A program made the translations under genes and the position numbers. Source: Thermoplasmata archaeon (lineage in GTDB: Archaea; Thermoplasmatota; Thermoplasmata; Thermoplasmatales; Thermoplasmataceae). Taken from it: a stretch of 17,798 nt of DNA. Shown piece after piece: positions 1 through 7,111 of this stretch; within the stretch, counting starts at the first letter, position 1; every line of letters starts with the position of its first letter. The notes beneath the pieces were generated by a model. That model ran no database searches. It worked only from the letters and a program-made list of their open reading frames with translations, and had not been told where the DNA came from. The DNA lies in the NCBI GenBank assembly GCA_021826835.1, contig JAKAYH010000009.1, positions 1 through 17,798 of the forward strand, given 5' to 3'.

Positions 1-1439
1 TTATTCAGGAAGCTCTTCATAAATCATCAATGAATATTGGTGACATAGATCTAATTGGGTTCTCCAGAGGTCCAGGTCTTGGGCCATGTCTTAAAATAGT
101 GGCAGTGGCAGCCCGTTCGTTATCAATTAAGAATAAAATCCCGTTGCTTGGTGTAAATCACCCTCTTGGTCATATAGAAATAGGAAAAAGAACAACAGGA
201 TCTACTGATCCAATAGTTCTTTATGTATCCGGTGGAAATACTCAAATTATAACAGGAAGCAATGGAAAATACAGAGTGGTAGGGGAAACCCTTGATATAG
301 GAATCGGAAACATGCTGGATAAGTTTGCCAGAGACATTGGAATACCATTTCCGGGTGGGCCAGTAATTGAGCAATATGCCCTGAACGGGAAGAAACTTCT
401 TGATCTGCCCTATTCGGTAAAAGGTATGGACACTGCATTTTCAGGAATATATACTGCCGCGAAACACCTTAAGGAGAAGGGAGAAAAGGTTGAAGATATA
501 TGCTACAGCATTCAGGAAACATCATTCTCTATGCTATGCGAAACTCTGGAAAGAGCCATATATACAACAGGCAAGAGAGAAATCCTTCTTACGGGAGGGG
601 TTGCTCGTAATATGCGATTGAGAGAAATGATATCAATAATGGCAAAAGAAGCCAAGTGCATGATATTTGAAACGCCGGTGGAATATTGCATGGATAATGG
701 AAGTATGATTGCACAGGCCGCGCTCATGATGTATAAGAATGGAATACGGCATAATCTCGAGGATACAAGCGTTGATCAGAAGTTCAGGATTGATCAAGCA
801 CCGGCCCCATGGATATCTTCTGGTACGGTTGAAGTTACAGAAGATAGGGGGGCAGAATCTGTAATCTCTCATGAAGAATTTCTTGGTATAAACGCAGTGA
901 GAAAGAAAAGGATCGGCAAAAATTACAGGGATATAAAACTCGATGAAAGGCTTTTATGGGAAAGAATGAGCAGGGAAATGAGGATACTGTCAAAGGGGAT
1001 AGAAAACGGAGTAAATTTCCCCGTACTTTTGGATTACAGTGATGAACATAGAGAAGTAGTTTTAGAAAAAATTGAAGGTGTCCTGATGAACGCATTTTTG
1101 GATATTGGAAAAAATATGGCATTCTATATGGGCAGATTAGGTGAAGAAGTGGCTAAAATGCACACTTCAAATATATCTCACGGAGATCTTAACTTAAACA
1201 ATATAATTGTGAGTGAAGAAAATATATTCATCATAGATCCAAGCCTTGGTTCATTATCACCGGGGGTTGAGGAATTCGCAACGGACATTAAGATGGTAAA
1301 TAGTTTTCTTTTAGGTTATAGAGAAGGAGGGAAGGATTTATTTGATATTTTTCTTGAATCATATAAATCCAAATTTCAAGGTTGGAGAGAAGTTATGAAC
1401 ATTCTCAAGGAAATGGAAGCGAGGAAGAGATATTCATGA
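1..1439 (+). CDS. kae1-bud32: Kae1-Bud32 fusion, tRNA N6-threonylcarbamoyladenosine enzyme (5' partial)
   Basis: The reading frame is open to the left edge (first full codon at 3), so the ATG at 30 is internal. By comparison with archaeal homologues about 50-65 N-terminal residues are missing. The Kae1 half transfers threonylcarbamoyl to A37 of ANN-decoding tRNAs within the KEOPS complex. Visible Kae1 signatures are the metal-binding HxxxH in NHPLGHIEIG, the nucleotide motif YVSGGNTQ, GETLD, the PFPGGP loop, LLTGGVARN and the metal-ligand Asp in CMDNGSMIA. From about base 850 a Bud32 kinase/ATPase domain follows: GAES glycine-rich turn, RKKRIGKNYR (ATP-site lysine region), HGDLNLNN (catalytic loop), then IIDPSLG where DFG is expected. 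Kae1 and Bud32 are fused in several euryarchaea, including Methanocaldococcus and Thermoplasma. The stop codon overlaps the next ATG (ATGA), so the two genes are translationally linked. Confidence 0.95.
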   Translation, partial: IQEALHKSSMNIGDIDLIGFSRGPGLGPCLKIVAVAARSLSIKNKIPLLGVNHPLGHIEIGKRTTGSTDPIVLYVSGGNTQIITGSNGKYRVVGETLDIGIGNMLDKFARDIGIPFPGGPVIEQYALNGKKLLDLPYSVKGMDTAFSGIYTAAKHLKEKGEKVEDICYSIQETSFSMLCETLERAIYTTGKREILLTGGVARNMRLREMISIMAKEAKCMIFETPVEYCMDNGSMIAQAALMMYKNGIRHNLEDTSVDQKFRIDQAPAPWISSGTVEVTEDRGAESVISHEEFLGINAVRKKRIGKNYRDIKLDERLLWERMSREMRILSKGIENGVNFPVLLDYSDEHREVVLEKIEGVLMNAFLDIGKNMAFYMGRLGEEVAKMHTSNISHGDLNLNNIIVSEENIFIIDPSLGSLSPGVEEFATDIKMVNSFLLGYREGGKDLFDIFLESYKSKFQGWREVMNILKEMEARKRYS

Positions 1440-1993
1440 TCAAGTTTGTATCAAGCAATGTTCACAAGTATGAAGAGATAGATTCAATGCTTAAAGCCCA
1501 CGGAATAGAATGTTCATGGGTTAATATGAAATATGAAGAGATACAGGAGGATTCCATAGAAAAAATCTCATGGGAATCGTGCAATAGATTAATCGATAAG
1601 ATCGATTCCAAATTCTTCATAGAGGATTCAGGTATAATTATAGAGGCTTTGGGCGGTTTTCCCGGGCCATATTCTTCATATGTACAGAGAACAATAGGAA
1701 ATGAAGGTATATTGAAGCTTCTTGAAGGTAAAAAGAGGAATGCAACATTTGTCACCGTGATCTCATATTGGGACGGACATCAAATCTTCCAGTTTGATGG
1801 AAAAACTGCAGGTACAATAGCCACTTCAATATTTCATGGCAGAGATTTCGGTTATGATCCAATTTTTATCCCGAACGGAAAGACAGTACCTGCATCACTT
1901 CTTTCAATTGAAGAAAAAAATCAGGTTTCACAAAGGGGTAAAGCCATGATAAAATTCATTGAGCATATTAAGGAAACTGAGAAGGAAATTTGA
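1436..1993 (+). CDS. XTP/dITP diphosphatase, RdgB/HAM1 family
   Basis: A 185-residue HAM1/RdgB nucleotide pyrophosphatase that would hydrolyse XTP, ITP and dITP to monophosphates and so keep deaminated purines out of nucleic acids. Family motifs in order: SSNVHK (residues 6-11, the SxNxxK phosphate site), E35-x-Q in a conserved acidic strand, EDSGIIIEALGGFPGPYS (63-80, metal and base pocket), FGYDPIF (138-144), and EEKNQVSQRGKA (159-170), where most members have SHR. The ATG at 1436 is chosen over the in-frame ATG at 1382 because the protein begins with the conserved first strand there, GAGGAAGAG lies just upstream, and it gives a 4-bp ATGA overlap with kae1-bud32. Length is typical of the family. 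The His-to-Gln change at residue 166 is the only odd feature. Confidence 0.92.
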   Translation: MIKFVSSNVHKYEEIDSMLKAHGIECSWVNMKYEEIQEDSIEKISWESCNRLIDKIDSKFFIEDSGIIIEALGGFPGPYSSYVQRTIGNEGILKLLEGKKRNATFVTVISYWDGHQIFQFDGKTAGTIATSIFHGRDFGYDPIFIPNGKTVPASLLSIEEKNQVSQRGKAMIKFIEHIKETEKEI

Positions 1994-2015
1994 TTCTGAA
2001 AAATAAGTATTATAA

Positions 2016-2027
2016 TGATTTAAATCA
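2016..2027. repeat. Perfect 12-bp palindrome TGATTTAAATCA
   Basis: A perfect 12-bp palindrome 23 bp after the XTPase stop codon, in the 176-bp gap before the small membrane protein gene. Its core is also TATA-like. No open frame of useful size follows at the distance expected of a promoter. It may be a regulatory site or a chance AT-rich palindrome. Confidence 0.3.
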
Positions 2028-2138
2028 ATGAAATTTTGAGTTTGCTTATATGGAATATATGGAGAATAGAAAAACATCAATTGTTTTAATGTGACGAGTA
2101 TGAGTCAATTCCATAGGGACATAATATGAGTGACCAAA

Positions 2139-2147
2139 TTTAAATAA
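2139..2147 (+). promoter_or_regulatory. TATA-like box of the 2170 membrane protein gene
   Basis: TTTAAATAA is centred about 27 bp before the ATG at 2170, which puts transcription start at or next to the start codon. No Shine-Dalgarno site is seen, so a leaderless transcript is predicted. Confidence 0.5.
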
Positions 2148-2169
2148 TTCTACTCTATAACTTGGAGCA

Positions 2170-2544
2170 ATGAATGGAAATCTTAAGAATTTCACTCTAA
2201 TTATATATTTCGGAATACTTATTGCCTCTGTAATAGTGTGGGTCATTTCAGCAAACGATCTGTTATTTCATTACAGTGGGCTAACAAATAATTCAATAAC
2301 TTTTAATTACCTAGGAAACTGGAATTACTGGATTTTCACAATTTCCCTTGTCCTCGTCCTTATATTTGCATATTACACTTATGTATGGATCAAGGAAGAC
2401 AAAAAATTCATTACCATGACATCTTCAGAAAGCAAACAAACTTTTGTAAAAAATTTGAAGAGTCTTGAAAAAATCGCACGAAAGCATGGCTCAAGATTTC
2501 AAAGCATGTTAAACGAAGCTAAAGAAAAATGGAAGGTCAGATAA
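2170..2544 (+). CDS. Small two-helix membrane protein of unknown function
   Basis: A 124-residue protein with two clear hydrophobic helices (about residues 9-27 and 54-74) joined by a polar, Asn-rich loop ([19 protein letters not shown]). The C-terminal tail from about residue 75 is basic and probably cytoplasmic and helical ([15 protein letters not shown]). The layout recalls small conserved membrane proteins of Thermoplasmata such as the DUF3198 type, but I cannot confirm a family. No catalytic motif is seen. Coding status is supported by the TATA box at leaderless distance, the two-helix pattern and the compact tail-to-tail arrangement with the spermidine synthase gene, which overlaps its last 8 bases. 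Confidence 0.75.
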   Translation: MNGNLKNFTLIIYFGILIASVIVWVISANDLLFHYSGLTNNSITFNYLGNWNYWIFTISLVLVLIFAYYTYVWIKEDKKFITMTSSESKQTFVKNLKSLEKIARKHGSRFQSMLNEAKEKWKVR

Positions 2545-2550
2545 GACCTT
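2521..2550 (-). terminator. Hairpin plus U-rich tract at the speE 3' end
   Basis: AAGGTC (2533-2538) and GACCTT (2545-2550) form a perfect 6-bp stem with a 6-base loop, containing the minus-strand stop and spanning to the plus-strand stop. Read on the minus strand the stem is followed by CCATTTTTCTTT, a U-rich tract suited to termination of speE. On the plus strand no U-tract follows. Confidence 0.45.
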
Positions 2551-3358
2551 TGACAAATTCCGGAAGTTTGAAAGCCCCTTCCAATACATCAGCATTAAAA
2601 TATTTTCCTTGTGTTAAATTATGAGAATAATTCTTGATCTCTGAATCTGAAGCCAGGGTAAAACTCCAGAATCCGCTAGGATAGGTTGGAATAAATGCGG
2701 TATAAACGCGAATGTTTTTGAAGACACTCTTCATCCCGGAAGTTGCCATGGAAAGCCCCTTTGGCTGATAGAATGGAGATCCGGACTGCGTAACCATAAT
2801 CCCATCATCGGTCAACGCTCCCTTGACGTTGTTATAAAAATCAGCATTGAATAAGCCCTCTGCTGGACCTACTGGATCAGTAGAATCAACAACTATAAGG
2901 TCGAATGTTCCCTTGTTTTGTTTCATGAACTTGATTCCATCATCTATGAGTAGGGTAACTGATGGATTAGAAAATGAGGAATAAAGATCTGGAAAGAATT
3001 TCCTACTAACTTCAACAACTTGTCCATCTATTTCAACATTAACAATTTTTTTTAAGCCAAGTTTGAGGAATTCACCTGCTGCACCACCATCCCCTCCACC
3101 TATGATCAATACACTCTCAGGTTTCTTCTTCATCATATTGTAAGGGACTCTAGATATCATTTCATGATAAACAAATTCATCTTTTTCTGTTAGTTGAACG
3201 GTTCCATCTATTGAAAGGAGTTTTCCAAAATCATATGTATCAAAAACATCTATTCTCTGATAATCCGTCTTTAAAGATAGGAGTTGATCCTTAACTCTGA
3301 ATGACAGCTGCAGATTGTCTGAATATCTTTCAGAAAACCAATTTTCAATTAATTTCAT
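2537..3358 (-). CDS. speE: Spermidine synthase-like polyamine aminopropyltransferase
   Basis: A 273-residue aminopropyltransferase that would move an aminopropyl group from decarboxylated SAM to putrescine or a related amine. The N-terminal beta-strand region (WFSERYSDN, residues 7-15) is followed by [13 protein letters not shown] (55-67), typical of substrate-binding residues. The Rossmann glycine loop is GGGDGG (87-92), then VEID (108-111), the adenine-pocket pair DD (139-140), and the catalytic/gate segment [13 protein letters not shown] (158-170). [12 protein letters not shown] near the C-terminus is also family-typical. Which amine is used (putrescine, agmatine or a longer amine) cannot be told from sequence. 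The gene converges on the membrane protein gene at 2170 and shares 8 bp with it. The start gives a normal N-terminus; a TATA-like box lies upstream. Confidence 0.92.
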   Translation of the reverse strand: MKLIENWFSERYSDNLQLSFRVKDQLLSLKTDYQRIDVFDTYDFGKLLSIDGTVQLTEKDEFVYHEMISRVPYNMMKKKPESVLIIGGGDGGAAGEFLKLGLKKIVNVEIDGQVVEVSRKFFPDLYSSFSNPSVTLLIDDGIKFMKQNKGTFDLIVVDSTDPVGPAEGLFNADFYNNVKGALTDDGIMVTQSGSPFYQPKGLSMATSGMKSVFKNIRVYTAFIPTYPSGFWSFTLASDSEIKNYSHNLTQGKYFNADVLEGAFKLPEFVKGLI

Positions 3359-3696
3359 AAAAGGAGATTCATTTTATAGGTTAAGGTTTTTGGCTTTAAA
3401 ACGAGATAGAACTCCAAGAGTTATACTGCAAAGTTAGACGAGTTATTAACAAGATAATGTTGGAATAGCAATACTTTCCACATTATTCTTCCAGTTACGA
3501 AAAATGTTCATAATATGAATATCGATTGTATAAGTTACCTTTGAAGGTTCGTTGTTTGCATAATTTAAAATGTAACGCCATAAGACCCTGCTTAACAGAA
3601 ACGAATGGTTTACAATTTAAATTCAAATGATACAGATTCAAGTAGGGAATTTTTTCGGGAAAACTGTTATTAAATGATCACATATATCCCAACTAA
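3359..3696. other. Divergent intergenic region between speE and fixC
   Basis: 338 bp with no credible gene on either strand; the longest ATG-started plus-strand frames are only a few codons. It holds a likely speE promoter at the left (minus-strand TTTTAAAG around 3394-3402, or CTATAAAAT at 3371-3379) and the fixC promoter at the right. Short inverted repeats lie between: AACTC/GAGTT (3410-3422), ACCTT/AAGGT (3537-3548), AATTTAAATT (3614-3623) and TTTTC/GAAAA (3652-3663), the last directly before the fixC TATA box. Each is short enough to be chance. Confidence 0.5.
3667..3675 (+). promoter_or_regulatory. TATA-like box of the fixCXAB operon
   Basis: TTATTAAAT is centred about 26 bp before the fixC ATG (3697), predicting a leaderless mRNA. 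No ribosome-binding site precedes fixC, while the three downstream genes do have one or are coupled. Confidence 0.55.
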
Positions 3697-4992
3697 ATGA
3701 GCGAATTTGATGTTATTGTTGTAGGAGCAGGTCCGGCCGGAGCATCAGCCGCAATTAAGCTTGCAGGTTCAGGTTCCAGTGTCCTTTTGGTAGAACGTGG
3801 GGATCCTCCAGGTAGCAAGAATGTTTCAGGAGGAGTTCTCTGGGGAGATTCTCTTGGCTCTGTAGCACCGGATTGGGAAAAGTCAGCTCCAATGGAAAGG
3901 TATGTGGAGGCAAAAGGTGTTTCATTTCTCACAAGAGATTCTAAAATTTCAATCGACTTCCGATCTAAAAAATTACAGGAAAGAAGAAGCGGATATACCG
4001 TTTTAAGGACAAAACTTGATGGCTGGCTTTCAAAGAAAGCAAAGGATGCAGGTGCAATGGTCGCCTCAGGAATAACAGTGGACAAATTAGCTTTTAAGGA
4101 TGAAAGAGTCATAGGAATCGAGCAGGATGGCGATATAATAACCTCTGATATTGTCATACTCGCTGAAGGTGCAAACCCAAGAGTGGCAATAAATTCAGGT
4201 ATCAGGGATCGGCTTAAGGATAGAGATGTTGCGATAGGTGTAAAGGAGATTATTAAGCTACCGGAAAAGACAATTAACGAGAGATTCAATTTAACATCTT
4301 CAAAGATGGGTTTCGCATCTGAATATGTACTTGGATTCCTGGAAGGAGGAGTTAAAGCTGGAGGATTTATTTATACCAATAAGGAGAGCATATCACTGGG
4401 TCTCGTAATATCCATGAAAGAAATGAGGGAAAATAACAATACCAGATCTTTTGATCTTATTGAACAGTTCAAGGAACATCCATATATCGCCCCACTCATT
4501 GAAGGCGGTAGAGTGGATGAATACAGCGCTCACATGGTTCAGGAAGGTGGATTAAAATCGGTTCCTCAGCTATACGGAAATGGTTTTATGGTTGTGGGAG
4601 ATGGTGCAGGTTTCTCCTTCAGCAACGGTATGGTTCTTCAGGGCATGAACTACGCCATTGCATCTGGAATAGCCGCAGCTGAAAGTGCAATCAAAGCAAA
4701 AATCAAATCAAATTTCACAAAGGATGGGTTATCTTCCTATGAAGAGAGACTAAAATCATCTTTTGTCCTTCAGGATTTAATGAATTTCAAGGGAATTGAA
4801 GAAGTTACCTGGAGTGATATGATACACAGGGGAATTCCAAACATGACTGAGGAATTATTCCTTTCTTTGTTCTCAGAAAATGGTCAACCAAAGGCACACA
4901 TGATAAACTTGCTTATCCGGGCTATGGGTCACTCAGATGTACCAAGAAAAGACATGGTTATCAATATGTATAGAATGTTGAGGAGGATGTAA
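3697..4992 (+). CDS. fixC: FixC/EtfC, flavoprotein:quinone oxidoreductase subunit
   Basis: A 431-residue FAD protein of the FixC / ETF-quinone oxidoreductase family. The N-terminal dinucleotide fold is VVGAGPAGASAA (8-19) ending at VERG (32-35); NVSGGVLWG (42-50) and VLRTKLDGWL (102-111) are family segments; a second FAD motif, VVGDGAGFSFSNGMVLQGM (299-317), binds the ribityl/pyrophosphate part. In EtfABCX complexes this subunit passes electrons from the ETF dimer to the quinone pool at the membrane face. It is the first gene of a fixC-fixX-fixA-fixB operon and ends directly before the fixX ATG. Its last codons contain the GGAGGAT ribosome-binding site for fixX. Full length, no missing motif noticed. 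Confidence 0.95.
   Translation: MSEFDVIVVGAGPAGASAAIKLAGSGSSVLLVERGDPPGSKNVSGGVLWGDSLGSVAPDWEKSAPMERYVEAKGVSFLTRDSKISIDFRSKKLQERRSGYTVLRTKLDGWLSKKAKDAGAMVASGITVDKLAFKDERVIGIEQDGDIITSDIVILAEGANPRVAINSGIRDRLKDRDVAIGVKEIIKLPEKTINERFNLTSSKMGFASEYVLGFLEGGVKAGGFIYTNKESISLGLVISMKEMRENNNTRSFDLIEQFKEHPYIAPLIEGGRVDEYSAHMVQEGGLKSVPQLYGNGFMVVGDGAGFSFSNGMVLQGMNYAIASGIAAAESAIKAKIKSNFTKDGLSSYEERLKSSFVLQDLMNFKGIEEVTWSDMIHRGIPNMTEELFLSLFSENGQPKAHMINLLIRAMGHSDVPRKDMVINMYRMLRRM
4982..4987 (+). promoter_or_regulatory. Shine-Dalgarno site for fixX inside fixC
   Basis: GGAGGA lies within the last codons of fixC, a few bases before the fixX ATG at 4993, which itself follows the fixC TAA directly. This supports translation of fixX from the operon mRNA. 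Confidence 0.6.
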
Positions 4993-5265
4993 ATGAAAAT
5001 AGAAGACAGATTATCATTGTTGAATTATAAGACTGACAAATCTTACGAGCACATAACAATTAATCCAAGTATATGTGAAACTTGTCCGGACCACTTTTGC
5101 ACATTTGCGTGTCCTGCTAAATGTTACAGCCTTATAGAAGAAAAGTTGAATTTCAAATATGAAGACTGCGTCGAATGCGGTACCTGCGACGTTGCGTGCT
5201 CTCACGGAAGCGTTGCTTGGAATAACACAAAGGGCGGTCATGGGGTCAAATACAAATACGGGTGA
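4993..5265 (+). CDS. fixX: FixX/EtfX, ferredoxin-like subunit
   Basis: A 90-residue ferredoxin-like protein. Nine cysteines are present: C28, C31, C36, C40, C44 and C59, C62, C65, C69. The second set, ECGTCDVAC, is a classic [4Fe-4S] CxxCxxCxxxC motif; the first set (CETCPDHFC...C) can supply a second cluster, as in characterised EtfX proteins. FixX partners FixC and carries electrons between the flavin of FixC and its acceptor. It follows fixC with no spacer, and its 3' end overlaps possible starts of fixA. The size and ending (GGHGVKYKYG) fit FixX proteins. Confidence 0.93.
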   Translation: MKIEDRLSLLNYKTDKSYEHITINPSICETCPDHFCTFACPAKCYSLIEEKLNFKYEDCVECGTCDVACSHGSVAWNNTKGGHGVKYKYG

Positions 5266-5269
5266 TTTT

Positions 5270-6058
5270 TTGGTACTGGAAATAATTGTTATGATTAAAC
5301 AGGTCCCTGACAGTCAGGAGGTAGTAATCGATCCGGTAACTTTCACATTAAATAGGGGCGCAGCAAGGAATGTCATAAACCCTGCAGACGAAAATGCAAT
5401 AGAGGCAGCATTGAGAATTAAGGACAAAACTAATGCGCATGTTACAGTGATAACAATGGGTCCTCCCTTTGCAGAGTCTGCACTGATAGATTGTATGTCA
5501 AGAGGTGTTGATGACGCAGTTCTAGTAACAGACAGAGCATTCGCCGGTGCTGATACATATCCAACCGGCTTAACGCTGGCATCCACAATCAAGAAACTTG
5601 GAAAATATGATATCATATTTGCAGGGGAAGAGTCCACAGATTCAAGTACAGGACACGTGGGACCAGGAGTAGCTGAATTTCTTGGCACAGATCAAGCATC
5701 TTATACAAGTGAATCGTGGTACGAAGATGGATTTGTATATGCAAAGAGAGAGCTTGAAGACGGCACCGAGGTAGTTAAGATGAAACCTCCAACACTAATC
5801 ACAGTCCTTACAAATGCCAACGATCCAAGGAGAGCAACCTTAAGAAAAAAAATAGATGCAATGAAGAAAGGAATTAAGACCATGACCCTTGCAGATCTTG
5901 GGATGCCTCCCGAATGGGTAGGGTTACGTGGCTCACCAACGGTAGTCAAATCCATGAGAACCATTGATGAAAAGAAAAGAGAAGGTAAGAAATTCAAGAT
6001 TGAGGAGATACCAAAGCTCGTTGACGAACTCATAGAAAAGAAAATAATATCAATTTGA
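5270..6058 (+). CDS. fixA: FixA/EtfB, electron transfer flavoprotein beta subunit
   Basis: About 262 residues, the usual EtfB/FixA length. The N-terminus IIVMIKQVPDSQEV with ID..T and NPADENAIEAAL (family NxxDxxAxExAL) is diagnostic; GPPFAESAL and GEESTDSSTGHVGPGVAE (AMP/FAD-binding loop) follow, then RRATLRKKIDAMKK, the region family members use to contact the partner subunit. In bifurcating ETFs this subunit binds NADH and carries the bifurcating FAD. Start choice is uncertain. TTG at 5270 has GGTGAT (5261-5266) just before it, a match to the archaeal anti-SD; CTG at 5276 is also possible. The ATG at 5240 would overlap fixX by 26 bp, and the ATG at 5291 would cut the first beta strand. A frame open from 5159 is upstream read-through inside fixX. 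Confidence 0.9.
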   Translation: MVLEIIVMIKQVPDSQEVVIDPVTFTLNRGAARNVINPADENAIEAALRIKDKTNAHVTVITMGPPFAESALIDCMSRGVDDAVLVTDRAFAGADTYPTGLTLASTIKKLGKYDIIFAGEESTDSSTGHVGPGVAEFLGTDQASYTSESWYEDGFVYAKRELEDGTEVVKMKPPTLITVLTNANDPRRATLRKKIDAMKKGIKTMTLADLGMPPEWVGLRGSPTVVKSMRTIDEKKREGKKFKIEEIPKLVDELIEKKIISI

Positions 6059-6067
6059 GGAGATAAA

Positions 6068-7111
6068 ATGGTAGGTATAATTAATGCAGTTCCCCCTGAA
6101 AATCTAGATGAATACAAGAATGTATTTGTATTCATTGAATTGAGGAATGGCCAACTTTCGAGACCGGGTCTGGAAATGATCGGGGCAGGTATGAACATAG
6201 CAAGGAAGGCCAATGAAAAGCTTATTGGTGTGATGATTGGCGACGATATTTCAAAACTTGCCGAGGAAGCTGGTGCTTACGGATGCGACATAGTTCTAGG
6301 CGCAGAAGGCAAAGAATTGAAAGAATTTAAGACAATGCCTTATTCATATATTATTGGAGAATTTATTCAGGAGTTTAAGCCAAACATTCTTCTTATTCCT
6401 GCAACAAGGAACGGAAGGGATCTGGCGTCAAGGGTCGCTGTGAGGTCAAAGGCAGGCGTTACTGCAGACTGCACAGAACTTGACATCGACATGAACGGAA
6501 GGATTCTTTTGGCAAAGAGGCCAACCTATGGGGAAAGTACGCTTGCAGAAATTCTGTGCAAAAAGCACAGACCTCAGATGGCTACTGCAAGACCGGGTAT
6601 ATTCAAGATACCCGATAGGGAAGAGGGGAGAAAGTTTCAGAAAGATATAAGGAAAATGAAAGTCCCCGCGGAGATGATGGGTAAGGAGATCATAGAATTC
6701 ATACCTAAAAAATCTCTCGATCTAACCGCGGCAAAAATTGTTGTCAGCGGCGGGCTCGGGCTTTCAAAACCACAGGGATTCCAAATTCTTGATGAACTTG
6801 CAAATCAACTGGGTGGTGTGGTAGGAGCCTCAAGACCCACGGTAGACCTTGGGTGGATCGAAAGAGATCATCAGGTAGGTCAAACGGGGCAGTCTGTTCG
6901 GCCGGATCTCTATATCGCAGCAGGAATATCCGGGAAAATCCAGCATATAATGGGCATGAAACTGAGCAAAAATGTCATTTCCATTAATACAGATCCAAAT
7001 GCTGAGATAAATCAGTATTCTGATTATATCATAAACGATGATCTCTACAAGGCGATACCGGCATTAACCGAAGAAATAAAAAAGAGAAAAGAGGCAAAGA
7101 AAGCGGATTAA
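6068..7111 (+). CDS. fixB: FixB/EtfA, electron transfer flavoprotein alpha subunit
   Basis: A 347-residue ETF alpha subunit. Residues 1-200 form the alpha/beta domain that pairs with FixA (NVFVFIELRNGQL, LLIPATRNGRDLASR). The C-terminal FAD domain carries SRPTVDLGWIERDHQVG (255-271), QTGQSVRPDLYIAAGISG (272-289) and NTDPNAEINQYSDY, the complete FAD-binding signature. No N-terminal ferredoxin domain is present, unlike some anaerobe EtfA proteins. GAGGAGAT (6057-6064) overlaps the fixA stop and sits well placed before the ATG. With FixA, FixC and FixX it should form a complex that oxidises NADH (or an acyl-CoA-derived donor) and reduces quinone and ferredoxin. Whether this one bifurcates is inference. 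It ends tail to tail with thrS, their stop codons overlapping in TTAA. Confidence 0.94.
   Translation: MVGIINAVPPENLDEYKNVFVFIELRNGQLSRPGLEMIGAGMNIARKANEKLIGVMIGDDISKLAEEAGAYGCDIVLGAEGKELKEFKTMPYSYIIGEFIQEFKPNILLIPATRNGRDLASRVAVRSKAGVTADCTELDIDMNGRILLAKRPTYGESTLAEILCKKHRPQMATARPGIFKIPDREEGRKFQKDIRKMKVPAEMMGKEIIEFIPKKSLDLTAAKIVVSGGLGLSKPQGFQILDELANQLGGVVGASRPTVDLGWIERDHQVGQTGQSVRPDLYIAAGISGKIQHIMGMKLSKNVISINTDPNAEINQYSDYIINDDLYKAIPALTEEIKKRKEAKKAD

Noticed and set aside
30..32. ATG at 30 as the start of the Kae1-Bud32 gene
   Set aside because: The frame is open to base 3 and reads IQEALHKSS directly before it, aligning with internal Kae1 sequence. The gene runs off the left edge.
2046..2246. 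66-codon minus-strand frame across the promoter and start of the small membrane protein gene
   Set aside because: It overlaps the supported gene and its TATA box, has no promoter of its own and no recognisable features.
3693..4289. 198-codon minus-strand frame opposite fixC
   Set aside because: Antisense shadow of the FAD-binding domain; Ser/Pro-rich translation, no upstream promoter.
5701..6213. 170-codon minus-strand frame opposite fixA/fixB
   Set aside because: Antisense shadow crossing a tight operon junction; no motifs or promoter.
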